This document shows positions 1 through 63,777 of a stretch of DNA of 64,000 nt, piece after piece; position 1 is the stretch's first letter, and the number at the start of each line of letters is the position of its first letter. The DNA lies in contig NC_073303.1 in the NCBI RefSeq assembly GCF_027595985.1, positions 95,473,591 through 95,537,590 of the forward strand, given 5' to 3'. This stretch comes from Sorex araneus. Lineage: Eukaryota > Chordata > Mammalia > Eulipotyphla > Soricidae. The translations under genes and the position numbers were made by a program. The notes under the pieces are model-generated. The model made no database searches, was not told the origin of the DNA, and saw only the letters and a program-made list of their open reading frames with translations.

Positions 1-860
1 ATGGCATGTCCTCATATTGTAAATTGTTAGACATTTTTATGTTAGTGCTGAGAAATTTTACTCTCAAACATAAATGCCTAGAGTTCAAAACAAAGCAACA
101 GAAATTTTAAGGGCAAAATATACATTTATGCACATAGTTAATGGTATCAAACCGGTACCCCAATTTCACAGGAATGAGTATGTGATCACCACAAAGAATA
201 GATTGCCTAACCAGCAAATTTGCAGATTTAGTGTACAACAATCCCTGGGGGGAAGTGGGATATCAACCAGGAAAAGCAGAGCTAGGAGAGATCAGCTGTC
301 TGCAATGGAAGAAACAGCTGACAAACTAGGTCTTTATCCTTGGATATGAAAACCCAGAAGTAGCTCTTTAGTTTCCAGTCAGTCCCTCATTTTATAGACC
401 TTAGAGGTCTAGAAGGACGGTATCTGGTCATAACACAGAGCATCTCAGGCTGGAAGGAAGGGCTTGTGCTGGACTGACTTCCTCCAATGAAAGGTCTGGT
501 TCCAGCTCCACCTCCCTCCAAACCATCTTCTCATGGTGTCTGACATGGAGGGCTTTGGAGTACCTGAATTTGAAGTCCAACTTGGCCCAGGAACTAGAAG
601 TGGAATTTATCAATTGGGAATCTGGTATTTGTGGCTAGTTTGAAATGTTTGTGTTTGGGGATGAGGGATAAGCTTCTTAAGAGACTGTGGAAGCCAACTC
701 TGTTTCTAGGTTGATAGCATGAGAATTGGGTTATATTATCAGACCGCATAGTGTGTCCCCAAATTGCTCATTAGCCTAGGAAAACCTCCACATGCAAACA
801 TTGACTGCGCAGGACATAGCAACATTGAAAGAGTGAATAATGTGCAAATTACATGTCTTT
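1..860. other. No gene seen: OC90 5' intron
   Basis: Unique-looking sequence with no exon, RNA gene or clear repeat that I can support. Open frames here have no splice context or recognisable product. Confidence 0.5.
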
Positions 861-867
861 AAATTTT

Positions 868-2405
868 TTTATTATTTTTATTGTATCACCATGAGATACA
901 GATACAAAGCTTTCATGTTTGAATTTCCATCATATGATAATCAAACACCCATCCCTCCATCAATGCACATTTTCCATCACCAATGTCCCCAGTATCACCC
1001 CCCCTATCTCAACCCTCCCCCTTCCTTTACGGCAGACAATTTCCCACATATTCTCTCTCTCTGGATTGGAGCTAGAGCACAGCAGGTAGGGCATTTGCCT
1101 TGCACTTGGCTGACCCAGGTTCGATTCTTCCATCCCTCTCAGAGAGCCCAGCAAGCTACCAAGAGTATCCCACCCGCACGACAAGGCCTGGCAAGCTACC
1201 CATGGCGTATTCGATATGCCAAAATCAGTAACAAGTTTCACAATGGAGACATTACTGGTGCCCGCGTGAGCAAATTGATGAACTATGGAAAAACAGTGCT
1301 ACAGTGCTACTCTCTCTCTACTTTGGGGCATTTTGGTTTGCAATATAGATACTGAGAGGCCATCATGTTTGATCCTTTATCTACTTTCAGCACACATCTC
1401 CCATTTTGAATGATCCCTCCAACTATCATTGACTTAGTGATCCCTTCTCTATCCCAGCTGCCTTCTATCCCAGCTCATGAAATAGGCTTCCAACTGTGGA
1501 GCAATTTTCCTGGCCCTTGTCTCTACTGTCCTTGGGTGTTAGTCTCATATTATGTTATTTTATATTCCACAAATGAGTGCAGTCCTTCTATATCTGTCCT
1601 TCTCTTTCTGACTCATTTGACATAGCATGATACTCTCCATGTCTATCCACTTATAAGCAAATTTCATGACTTCATCTCTCTTAACAGCTGCATACTATTC
1701 CAATGTTTCTTTACATGTACCAAACATGTACCAAACATCAATGTTTCTTTGATGTACCAAAGTTTCTTTAACCAGTCATGTTCTTGGGCAGTTGGGTTTC
1801 CAGATTCTGGCTATTGTGAACAGTGCTGCAATGAACATACAGGTGCAGATGTCATTTCTACTGTGCTTTTTTGCACTCTCAGGATATATTCCCAGAAGTG
1901 GTATTGAAGGGTCATATGGAAGCTCAATTTCTAGTTTTTGAAGGAATGCCCAAAATTTTTTCCAAAAAGGCTGAACCAGTTGGCATTCTACCAACAATTA
2001 AAGAGAGTCCCTTTCTCCCTACACCCACACCAGCACTGGTTGTTCTTGTTCTTTTTGATATGTGCCAGTCTTTGTAATGTGAGATGATATCTCATTGTTT
2101 TGATTTGCGTCTCTTTGTTGATTAACAATGTAGAGCACTTTTTTATGTGCTTTTTGGCCATTTGTAGTTCTTTATTGAGGAAGCTTCTGTTCATTTCTTC
2201 TCCCCATTTTTTGATGGGGTTGAAGTTTTTATTCTTGTACAATTCTACTAGGGTCTTGTATATCCTGCACATTAACCCTTTATTAGATGGGTATTGGGAA
2301 AATATTCTTTCTCATTCCTCATTCCATGGGCTCTCTCTGTATTTTGGTCACTGTTTCTTTTGAGGTACAGAAGCTTCTTAGTTTAATCTAGTCCCACTTG
2401 TTTAA
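868..2405 (-). mobile_element. 5'-truncated L1 (end of ORF2 and 3' UTR)
   Basis: Read on the - strand it gives the end of L1 ORF2, with the recognisable IELPYDPSIPLLGIYP block at about 1935-1890 and FIAALFTIARIWK, then a 3' UTR that ends in an A-rich tail at about 868. 'tttaaattt' at both ends is a probable target duplication. The reading frame has stops, so it is dead. A + strand SINE is nested in the 3' UTR. Confidence 0.85.
1062..1308 (+). mobile_element. SINE, body B, nested in L1
   Basis: tRNA-like head (agcacagcaggtaggg, box-B-like ggttcgattc) followed by body B (agcaagctacc, gcgtattcgatatgcc, ggtgcccg). Flanked by 'ctctctctct' runs. It interrupts the L1, so it is the younger of the two. 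Confidence 0.85.
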
Positions 2406-2767
2406 ATTTCAATCTTATTTTAACTTGAGCAATTTTTACATTTTTTCTAACTATTATGATAGCAATTTATAATAATTTTTCCATTGGTAAATCAAATTTA
2501 ACATTGCTGGCACTCCTAGATAAAATGTTCAGTAATTGGAAAATGAATCAAATCCGTTTTTATTAAACAATTAGGAAACTTAAAAATCTATATATAGATA
2601 AAATAGTAAGTGTGTCGTAATGGTGAATATAGTACTTGTAGGAATGGTATACTCATAATGCTCGTCAGTACTGTACAACGACCAACATTGTTGCTTCCAG
2701 TCATTGTGACTTAACTCACCACTAGAGTGGTGTCAGCACCATCCCATCCCTTTCTTCCTTGTGGGGT

Positions 2768-3034
2768 CACTGTCATCCTGTTCCTCATCGATTTGTTCGA
2801 GCGGGCACCAGTAACGTGTCTCATTGAGAGACTTATTGTTATTGTTTTTAGCATATCCAATACACATGGGTAGCTTGCCAGGCTCTGCCTCGAGGGGCTC
2901 GATACTCTCGGTAGCTTGCCGGGCTCTCCGAGAGGGGCGGAGGAATAGAACTCGGGTCGGCCGCGTGAAAGGCGAACGCCCAACCGCTGTGCTATCGCTG
3001 GAGCTGCAGTGGCGCAATCGGTTAGCGCGCGGTA
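2768..3034 (-). mobile_element. SINE, body B, with an extra tRNA-Ile fragment at its 5' end
   Basis: Complement of the B-type SINE (ctcatcgatttg, caccagtaacg, ctctccgagagggg, gtgctatcgct). An 11-bp target duplication 'ccttgtggggt' lies at 2757-2767 and 3035-3045. The inserted unit also includes a + strand piece of tRNA-Ile at its right end. Confidence 0.85.
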
Positions 3035-3035
3035 C
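3003..3035 (+). pseudogene. 5' half of tRNA-Ile(UAU), retroposed fragment
   Basis: 33 bases match the 5' end of mammalian tRNA-Ile(UAU) as I remember it (gtggcgcaatcggttagcgc core), with one mismatch at position 4. The match stops at the start of the anticodon loop. Box A is present but box B and the 3' half are absent, so it cannot be a working tRNA gene. It sits inside the target duplication of a SINE. Confidence 0.75.
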
Positions 3036-3544
3036 CTTGTGGGGTATCTTGAAAATATTAGTAGAAAGTGTTTTTATCAAAAGAAAGAAAATGTGGCACT
3101 TTCTGCACTCACATTCTTAGGAGACATATGTGAATTATCAAGAGATTGGCAGATTAAAGAATAACACAAGAGAAAAAGGTCAGGCAGATGGTCACTCTTT
3201 TTGCCAGGATGCTTCAGCTCTACATGTAGGTTCTTTATCTCTGAGAGCCAGTTCTTACTGCAGGTGATTTTGTCTCGTCAGAAACCAGGGGTGCTGCTAT
3301 GCAGCCTTCTGATACACGAGCGGGAAAATCAACTTACATAAATTTGCCCAAGCCCACATGCAATATTCTTCAGTTAAGGAAACTGCTCTGAGTTTAGCTA
3401 GACTGGTACAGACATCTGTACGGAGCACTTTCCCGAACAGATTTCTTCTCACATGTTTCTATGAAGGCCAATCATTGTGATTTTTAGATTTGGGGGGATA
3501 ATGTTAAAGGAATTGACCATATGAAAGTGACTACTTTGTTTTGT

Positions 3545-4000
3545 TTTCATTTAGTCACAGTGAAATCACAAAGTTATTGATGATTGGTTTCAAGCATACA
3601 AAGTTTTAACATCAGTCCCTTCACCAGTGTCCACTTCCTTCCACCAATGTCCACCCATTTGCTTCCCCCTCCCATCAGTCTGCTTCAGTGAGAGAAGCAG
3701 AATCTCTCTTGCTCTCTTTCTACATTTATTATATGTTTTTGTAATGTGACTTACATACTGCTAACTGTTAGGGTTTCCATACATAACACTTGACCCAATT
3801 TCAACCCCGCCTTCTCCTCCCACCAGAAGGAACTGTTTAACTCCTCCCTTTTCTGTCACCCAGCTCTCTCAAGTGATACATTTCCCACTGAAGACCCATC
3901 GGTCTCATGTTCTTTGTTTCCATTGTCTTTGGTTATTCATTATTCGACCACTGTGTGAAATTGACCATGTGATCACTGAAATCTTTCAAACCAGACTCGT
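3545..4000 (-). mobile_element. Degenerate L1 3' UTR fragment
   Basis: Resembles the other L1 3' UTR copy at 16680-17050 (caaagttattgatgattgg..., caccagtgtccacttccttcc, C-rich stretch). No coding sequence is present. Boundaries uncertain. Confidence 0.55.
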
Positions 4001-4253
4001 CACATGCTGAGTATTTCTAACTGGAGGTACAGTAGGGAGAAGTAAGGATGGGTAATTCTCTGAGCTCTCTGAATCTCTAGGGAGTAGGTCTCTGGTGAAC
4101 TTAATTCCCCACTCCCAGTGTCTGCCCGTGAGGCAATATCCTCATGTTTCTTCCATGATGAAATGTCTGAAAGTGGAAGCAGTATTTGGGCACTAGTATA
4201 GAATCTCCATTCTATCCTCATTCTCTTCCTGATTAACATCTCAAAATGCACTT

Positions 4254-4425
4254 TTTTTTTTGCTTTGCTTTTTGGGTCACACCCGGCGATGCTCAGGGGT
4301 TACTCTGGCTCTGCACTCAGGAATTACTCCTGGCATGCTGGGGACCATATGGGATGCCGCAGATCAAACCTGGGTCTGCCGAGTGCAAGGCAAATACACT
4401 ACCCACTGTGCTATCACTCCAGCCC
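4254..4425 (-). mobile_element. SOR-type SINE (body A)
   Basis: Complement of the full SOR-type SINE with its A-rich tail as a T run at the left. A perfect 14-bp target duplication, 'ctcaaaatgcactt', lies at 4240-4253 and 4426-4439. Confidence 0.92.
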
Positions 4426-4995
4426 CTCAAAATGCACTTCTAAATCATCAGCTTCAAAAGCACCTAGGAAAATTATTAAGATATATTTTCATGAGTCCTA
4501 CTCCGGTCTGCTAGATCAGCCCTGAGTGAGGGCATAGGAATCAGAATCTTGATTGCACTTGCATCCCAGGTTAATTTCATGCTAGGACTCTGGGAAATCT
4601 CAGTCAGCAATTAAAACCCCCTTGAGGGATTGGCATCCTTTCCATGTCTGTACCTATTTTCACTAATCCAGAAACCCCTAAAATGCATGTGATCTAAGTT
4701 GCAATAATACACTTCATAGGCAAAAGCAACTTTAGAATAAATCTCCAGAATTTTCCTCAACAAAAGACTATTATTATATATTCTTAGCCAATATGTAGAA
4801 CAGTGGGCTACTCTATTCTTCCTTTAACAGCTTCCACAGAGATTTGGCACACAGCAGGTACTAGAAACGTATGCACAAAATTGAATTTCATCCAGCAAGT
4901 TGCCTCCCTAGTTACCACCTCACAGCATGCAGAATTAGCCTAGCAAGTACCAGCAGTGGTTTTTATTCTAACTCTTCTCTCTTCCTCAATTATAG

Positions 4996-36153
<31,158 letters not shown>

Positions 36154-36380
36154 GCCGTTCTGTTCCTGCAGTTCTGTTCCTCCCCTTCCCGTAGCCTGTT
36201 TGAGCCCCCACGGTGCCTGTGCTTCTGTCCTTAGCAGAGGCCGAGAGGGAACAGAGATGTCTGCACGTGTCCACTGTGACCTGGTTCTAGATCACACTGG
36301 ACTGTGCATTTGGGGATGGCAAGGGCTGGTTTCCATCTTCCTGCACTATGGGAGCTCAATAAAATATTCTGATCAGTACT
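36154..36380 (+). other. OC90: OC90 3' UTR
   Basis: Short unique 3' untranslated region between the stop codon and the expected cleavage point about 15-20 bases after the AATAAA signal. No SINE is inserted in it. The next sequence downstream is an old degenerate SINE. Confidence 0.75.
36358..36363 (+). terminator. OC90 poly(A) signal AATAAA
   Basis: Canonical AATAAA in 'gagctcaataaaatattctg' about 205 bases after the stop codon, followed by a T-rich/G-rich stretch suitable as a downstream element. Confidence 0.8.
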
Positions 36381-36590
36381 TTTTTGGTTTTCTTTTTTGG
36401 GGGGGAGATGAGGAGGTGCCTCCTGGGGAACAGAGGGTCACTCTCCAAGATCCTCAGCCCCATGGGGCGGGCATGGTGGTTTGAGTTGGGCCCAGTGGTG
36501 TTGGTGCTTAGGGGTCACCAGATGACTTGCACGTGCAGAACATAATAAACTGCACCTCACTGAGTTGTCTCCCAGTCTCTTCTTCAAAAA
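36380..36590 (-). mobile_element. Old degenerate SINE just after OC90
   Basis: 'gttgggcccagtggtgttgg', 'ttaggggtcaccagatgac' and 'cactgagttgtctccc' look like an eroded complement of a SINE. Confidence 0.4.
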
Positions 36591-36664
36591 GTACTGTACA
36601 ATCTGGTGTGTGAGGTAGACTGCAAAAGTGAGATGATCATGAAGAGATAAAAAAAATGTGTGGC

Positions 36665-36790
36665 CAAAGTGACAGTACAACAGTTAAGGAGCTTGCCTTA
36701 CACACAACCAGGGTTCCATCCCTGGTATCCCGTGTGGTTCTCCAAGCTCACCAGAATTGACCCCTGAGTACTACCAGGTGGGTCCCCCCA
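36665..36790 (+). mobile_element. Old SOR-type SINE (body A)
   Basis: 'aaagtgacagtacaacagtt', 'ggagcttgccttacacac', 'attgacccctgagtactacc'. Confidence 0.6.
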
Positions 36791-36799
36791 AACTCCCTT

Positions 36800-38130
36800 C
36801 CTCATCCCATGCAAGTATATTTGATCAGTCTCAGATTAGTCTCAGGTCATCAATAACCTCACCATGGTTGACAATGACCGAAGACAAACTCTTCTGAAGA
36901 TAAACCCATAACATACACATAGCCCACAGGAATTCAGAATTGCTGGAGGAAAGGATCAACTCCACCGACATACTTCACTTCATGATCACATAATTTCACA
37001 CATCCAAAATTGGTATTTATTGGCTTCAAGCTAATTGTTCAGTACCTTCTCTCTTCTCTCCAAACCTCCCACCACTCCCTCATTCTCAACTAAAGACACT
37101 TCCTCATTCTCAACTAATGACCGTCAAGAACCATGAAGGAGCCATGGTTTCACCTTATTTGCAACTGAAAGGTGAAGTGTCTTTTTCAGGGGTGCTCACA
37201 GGAGACACTAGGGCTAGAGACAAAAAACTAATAGAGTAACAGCTACAGTTGGAATACATATCAGCATTTTGATGGTTCCTCAGGCTTCAAGGCAATGCAA
37301 AGACCAGATGACAACTGCACATGGTGCGATTACACAGAAACCTCCGTTTGGGAAAATACAGACTTTGTGTAACTGGCTGAAAGCCTACCTCAAACTGTAG
37401 CAGACACAAGTCTTATTGTCCAGGAAGCAAGCATGTCTACTTTGGCTGCAAAGGGAGACCCGTCTCTGTCTTTGAAGTCGGTTTGCCATACGGAATGCTT
37501 CAAGTCCAGAATGAAGGACTTGGCTCAGAGACATGCAAAAAATGCAAGGCACTCATGAACACTCTAGCAAAAATATCTCACCTAAAACTCTACTGGGAAA
37601 ACAGTTTTTCCAAGTGAAATATCCTTCTTCACTTTAAGCCCGCAAAACTACAAAATTTACCTGCACAAACTTTCTCTTTCTTCTTGTTATGAGGAAGTGT
37701 TCCTTAGCCACATCAAATGCCAATCTCTCAGCTGTGACCTAGGTCCAACGCTTTTGTGTCTTCTCCAAGGTGTGATGTACATAAATCTCTCATTATTCTA
37801 TGTTGCTAATTCCTGTTTTCTTTGGAATCGTTCTAAACAGCATGTACCCATGCTTTAAAAATCACCCATCTTTTAAGATTTCTCTCATGAAGCTTCAGCC
37901 TGCCTCATTTACAGGACAGGTTCTGAGCACGCCTGCTTTGTGAACTTCCAGTTATCCTGCATCCTGACATGGGCCTTCTCAGAGCATGAGTGGGAAATAA
38001 AAATGTTGGGGAGTGAATTACAGCACCCCCCCCACTCCCACCCCGACCATAAACAGAAGCCAGAGGATGCTTCCCTGACTTTCATTATCTAGAAATGAAA
38101 TCTTGAGACTATCTTGAGAAAACCGTGTAT
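36800..38130. other. Intergenic spacer between OC90 and EFR3A ends
   Basis: No gene I can support. A Cys-containing stretch at about 37290-37617 is open for 78 codons after a stop, is broken upstream, and has no recognised product. A short tandem duplication (cctcattctcaactaa) lies at about 37078-37120. Confidence 0.4.
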
Positions 38131-38146
38131 GTGATGGTCAATTTTT

Positions 38147-38322
38147 TTTTTTTTTTTGCTTTTTGGGTCACAACCCAGCGATGCTCAGGGGTTACTCCTG
38201 GCTTTATACTCAGGAATTACTCCTGGTGGTGCTTGGGGGACCATATGGGATGCCGGGGATTGAACCCGGGTCGGCCACATGCAAGGCAAACGCCCTACCC
38301 AATGTGCTATCGCTCCGGCCCC
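38147..38322 (-). mobile_element. SOR-type SINE (body A), young
   Basis: Near consensus complement with a perfect 16-bp target duplication 'gtgatggtcaattttt' at 38131-38146 and 38323-38338. Confidence 0.94.
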
Positions 38323-38339
38323 GTGATGGTCAATTTTTA

Positions 38340-39540
38340 AAAATTGCTTCTTCATTAACTTTTTATCTGTCACTTCCTTGTCCCAGCTGGAGTGTGATTA
38401 CTCCCAAAGTCAAGATCCTTGTATGTCAACCTGTTTTCAGAACTTTAGGAGAGACTGCCTATACGTTGTACCAAAGTGTAGTGTAAGTAAAAGGCAGATA
38501 CAGAAAACTTTAGAGCCATGTTTGATGCCCTACCTATTCTCTTATTCATGGTATGCCTAAGATGAGTAATTTGTCAGACGAGAAAACAAGATACAAGTTA
38601 AGAGTTGGCAAGCAAGCATTTGGTAGCACATCATTCAAACGGCTCTTTCCATTATAAGGAAACAGGTTCAGAGCTGTGGGGTGACTGGTTTAAGACTAAG
38701 GAACAGCACAGTCATATTCCAGAAGCTCCAGTACTGTGAATGCAATGACGATTTTTAATAATAATATTGACTGCCTATTTGGTGTCCTGCAGGCTTGGCA
38801 GAGTGAACCTCTTTGAAACGGTTCAATTAATTATTCCTCACAGCTAACTTTCAAAGGCCAAAGTTACAGCTTCAAGTGTTGCCTGGTACACTGCTTTCTG
38901 CAGGCGTGCTCAGAAGGTAATAGTTTTGGATTTGAACCTACAGCTGCTTTGCTGCCCTGTCTAAAGAAAGTCTTTGAAACCCACCGTGTCTGATGTGTAC
39001 AAGTGCTAGGACAAGCAAACCAGAATGAGAGAAGGTGGGAGTGCTTTTATTTGTTTTTTTTAAGAGACCTCATACAATTTATATAGTAAGGAGGTAAGGT
39101 TGAAAATACAAACATTCAAATTGATGTTGATATGGCAACTGCGCTTTCACGAGCACACACTGAGCTTGTACTATGCTTACTGTTTGCTATAACCAGCAAC
39201 TGCAGTTCTGAGACGCACGCACACATGTGTGTGTGTGTCTGTATGTTTGTGTGTGTGGAGGAGTTCACTGAGCAACTTTGCTTTCACTAGAGTTCTTAAT
39301 TTTTAAACTAAAGCAAAACACTGGGAAAAATTAATAAATGTAATAGCCATTATAAAAATTTACTTATACCAAAATAATTTTGACTTTTTTATTGTTTACA
39401 TAGGAATTGCACAAAGAACTTTACATTCCCCAAAATTACTTCATTACAATTATAACATATATTGAAATGAATAAGGCAAATGAGTTCAATTTCAGACAAG
39501 AAGACAGCATTTTGAATAGAGGAAATTAGTTGCTGATATA
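38340..39540. other. Intergenic, nothing identified
   Basis: Apart from a (gt)n run at 39222-39258 I see no gene or clear repeat in this stretch. Confidence 0.45.
39222..39258. repeat. (GT)n microsatellite, interrupted
   Basis: 'tgtgtgtgtgtgtct' followed by 'gtatgtttgtgtgtgtgg'. Confidence 0.8.
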
Positions 39541-39554
39541 GTACAACTTTATTT

Positions 39555-39700
39555 TATTTCTGTTTGTTTGGAGGACACACCCAGCGGTATTTGGGGCTAC
39601 TACAAGCTTTGTGCTCAGGAGACCATGGGGTGCCAGGAATTGAGCCCTGGTCTCCCACATGCAACACATTCATTTAGTCTACTGAGCTATCACTTTGGCT
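39555..39700 (-). mobile_element. Old SOR-type SINE (body A)
   Basis: 'ggacacacccagcggtattt', 'gccaggaattgagccctgg', 'ctgagctatcactttggc'. It lies just downstream of the EFR3A poly(A) site. Confidence 0.7.
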
Positions 39701-39745
39701 CAATAACACTAGTCTAACAGATATTGAATTCAAAGTATTAAGGAA

Positions 39746-39781
39746 GTGTGTGTGTTTGTGTGTGTTTGTGTGTGTGTGTAC
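39746..39781. repeat. (GT)n microsatellite, interrupted
   Basis: Runs of gt with 'ttt' interruptions, about 36 bases. Confidence 0.8.
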
Positions 39782-39904
39782 ACAGATACTTAGATACATT
39801 CCAATAAAACTATATAAACAGGCAAAGACAACATAGATAGGAAGAACATTTAAATACTAACTATTCAATGTTTAAAGAAAAGAATGATATAAAGTATATA
39901 CCAC

Positions 39905-42187
39905 AAGAAGAATGATTAACAATTTATTGAGTTTGAAATATCTACAAAAATATAGCAATACAGAGAACTTCAACAAACCCTAAACCTTGTCTCCAAACTG
40001 GTTACATAATACAGTATACATACCTATTACCAGCAGGATCTCCGGCACTCTCCTGAAAGGAACAAGGCAAAGAAAAGATCCATTTCTTGAGAATCATTGT
40101 TAACAAGACCAGTTCAGTAATCTAGGATATACAGAAGTCTACTATGATTTAAAAACAAAGAAAACTCCCACAAAATCCAAATCAACGGTTTACAGACACA
40201 AGAAAGATGTGACACACAGTAATTAAACTGGTTTTCCTTTACATGCAATACATGCATTTCTGAATCACAGAGTAACATAAAAATTCCTGTAGAGCAAAGT
40301 TTGTTTTGCATGAGTGCAAATGAATATATATACTCTTTCTCATACTATTAAATTATATTTTTTCATACAAAAGCACACAGTGTTAATCTATAAAATGACA
40401 TCCAAGTGGATGATGATTGTTTTTTGCATGTCCCCCTGCTTAAATTTTTTAATACAGAGTGCAAAGTGAATACTCTCCTTTTAAAAATACAGAAAAAATG
40501 GGGGGAAAAAAACCAAACAAAACCCATAAAACTTGGCCACCAACTGGGGAACCATTTTAAATAATCAAGAGAAAAAAATTACCGTGACAAAGAGTAACTG
40601 CCAGCAAACTGGCCAGGGCGAAGCCAACACTGACTGCTCCATCACTCTGAAAACAGGCCTGCTGTACCTATGCTTGATTATTATTACTTCCTGGGCGGCT
40701 GGAGTATTGATTTATAGATCAAATGTATAGGATTCAAACATTTTTGAATATGCTTGTTCTGTTACACTTCCTCCCTTCTGTGTGTCTACTCACAGTGCCC
40801 AAATTAATCAGAGTGACTCCATCCATCACTGCAATTTTTCAGATAAAAACTGAAAACCTGAATATTTTTAGAGCTAAATTTTTTGGATGTATATTGTGCT
40901 GCGTAAAAAGAAATAAAATCTGAAAAGGTAGTGGAATTTTTAAACAAGTAATTTTAGTAAAGTTTCCTATGAGAATTTTGTTAAGAGTTGGAAAAAAAAA
41001 GTTCATTGCTGCCATGTGATGGAATTCATTAAGATGTACATAATTGAAGAAAACGGTACGGCTTCTGCCAGCACATGCAGACTGTACATGGAATCCCGTG
41101 AGCCACTGACTTAAACCAACAGACATCTAAACTGAAGATCCGTAGCACACCTGATTGCTAAAACCATAGGCACTCTTTCCAAATGGATTAAAACAAAACT
41201 CAAACTGAGCTACATGTAAGTTATGATTCAAATACTGCAAACTAATTAAAGGTTCATTTGGGGATTTTTTTTTTTTTACTATGAGGATTTCAAACAATGC
41301 ACAACATAAATTAATGTGCTCTTAATAGAAATCAAAATGTATACACTCTTCACAAGTAAACTAATAGCTGTTTAAAATGTCCTTTCCCCTACACTAATAT
41401 ATATCATTTTATAAATGGAGTCACAGCAAAATACTACTATAATTTCAAAGCATAGTCTGTAAACTAATACATCTTAAGATGTAAAAAAGTATTGCACAGT
41501 TTGGTACTCTAAGAGAAAACTCTCAGCCTCTCAAGTATCACGGTAAAACTCCTGGGAAAAAACACAGTATTCAAGAACAAGACATTTTAAAATATGGCGA
41601 CCTTTAGGGTTGGTTTCTAGATATAGTACTCAATAGGTATCACTATCATAAACAAACTGAGGAATGCCTATCCTGTAGTATTACAGTAATAAATAGTGGG
41701 ATGCTGATCACAACAGTTGTGCAGCCCCAGGAGAGAATAGATGAATACATATTTGATTTATCACATAAACAAAACCAAAAGCGGTTCTATTTCTAAGCAG
41801 CAGTGTAAAAGTTTAAGAAATACAGTTTATACATTTTCATACATTTCATACATATTCAACCCTCTGTAGGATTATTTTGTTGCTGTTACTAATCTTTGTG
41901 AAATACACAGTTTAACAAAGGAATGATTTGGGACATATATATGCTCAATTTTAAGAGCCAACAGGAATCTTAGAAGAAATGAACATGGCATAAAACTATC
42001 TACAAAAGTATTCTAAATATTATATTATTTCAAATTTTCTAACATGGTACAGCCAAGCACTTGGTTAAAGACAAATTGCATTATTATTTTCAGAAATCTG
42101 CTGACACATATTAATAAGCCCTCAAAACTTGAATTGGATTTATAATTTTCAGGCTTAAAATCCTATGCTGAGGTCTTCGCGAGTCAC
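39905..42187 (-). other. EFR3A: EFR3A 3' UTR
   Basis: About 2.3 kb of AT-rich unique sequence with no SINE or L1 insertion, unusual in this repeat-dense window and what a transcribed, constrained 3' UTR would look like. It starts at the EFR3A stop codon and ends just past a consensus poly(A) signal on the - strand. Its length is inferred from that signal only. Confidence 0.7.
39923..39928 (-). terminator. EFR3A candidate poly(A) signal
   Basis: TTTATT on the + strand, so AATAAA on the - strand, in the context 'ctcaataaattgttaatc'. It is followed by a T/G-rich stretch (tcttcttgtggtat), as a cleavage region should be. Other weaker signals exist upstream, so shorter transcripts are possible. 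Confidence 0.6.
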
Positions 42188-63147
<20,960 letters not shown>

Positions 63148-63364
63148 CTGCCGCCAGAAAAGAGAAAATAACAACAAAAAAACCTTTAAAGGAATTATTT
63201 GGTAAAATCCTCAAATTGTTATAGACTAGTCATAAACTTAAGGAAACAGCCAGTATGAACACAAGACTGAAGCATAAACAAGAGATTTTTAAGGTGATGT
63301 GGATTTTACCAAATTTACAAAAAAAAATTCATTCACAGAGAGAACAAAAGTAATTATTGCAGAC

Positions 63365-63510
63365 AATTACCACATGCCAGACATGTCCTGAAACACTACA
63401 AGTGCACCATTTACCCTGTACAGTAGGCATCAGCATATTCCCACTTTATAAGAGAAAGAGACTTAGAGATTCAAAATTTATGGGACATGTAATTATTACC
63501 AAGTGGATAC
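63365..63510 (+). mobile_element. MIR fragment
   Basis: 'ttaccacatgccagacatg', 'accctgtacagtaggcatc', 'cactttataagagaaagaga' follow the 3' part of MIR. Confidence 0.65.
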
Positions 63511-63777
63511 AAGGATTAGGTAGCAGTTTAAGATAACTGGAATACATATTCATTTTGGAAAGCTGTTCTTTGCTACTTTACTAAGACTGCATCCCTTTCC
63601 TCTAAATTTAAAGATTCAAAATATATACTTAAATACTGGTCTCTTCCACCCAGATCCCCCATTTTCCAGTAGCTAAGCGGTCACACCCAGAAACTGTCCC
63701 CAGCTCCGTGTAATCCCATCAATAGCTAATATTCAGAGACTATAAACCAAGCTCCTGGAAGCTGTCGACATCTTATA

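Noticed and set aside
840..1355. 171-codon + strand open frame
   Set aside because: It runs over the L1 3' UTR and a nested SINE. No gene.
1776..2272. Minus-strand open frames with reverse-transcriptase-type text
   Set aside because: They are the dead C-terminal end of L1 ORF2 in a truncated element, not a host gene.
3003..3035. Functional tRNA-Ile gene
   Set aside because: Only the first 33 bases are present; no anticodon, box B, 3' half or terminator.
1..4995. Search for the OC90 start codon and signal-peptide exon
   Set aside because: No short hydrophobic open stretch with Met and a phase-1 donor was convincing; the exon is probably upstream of the window.
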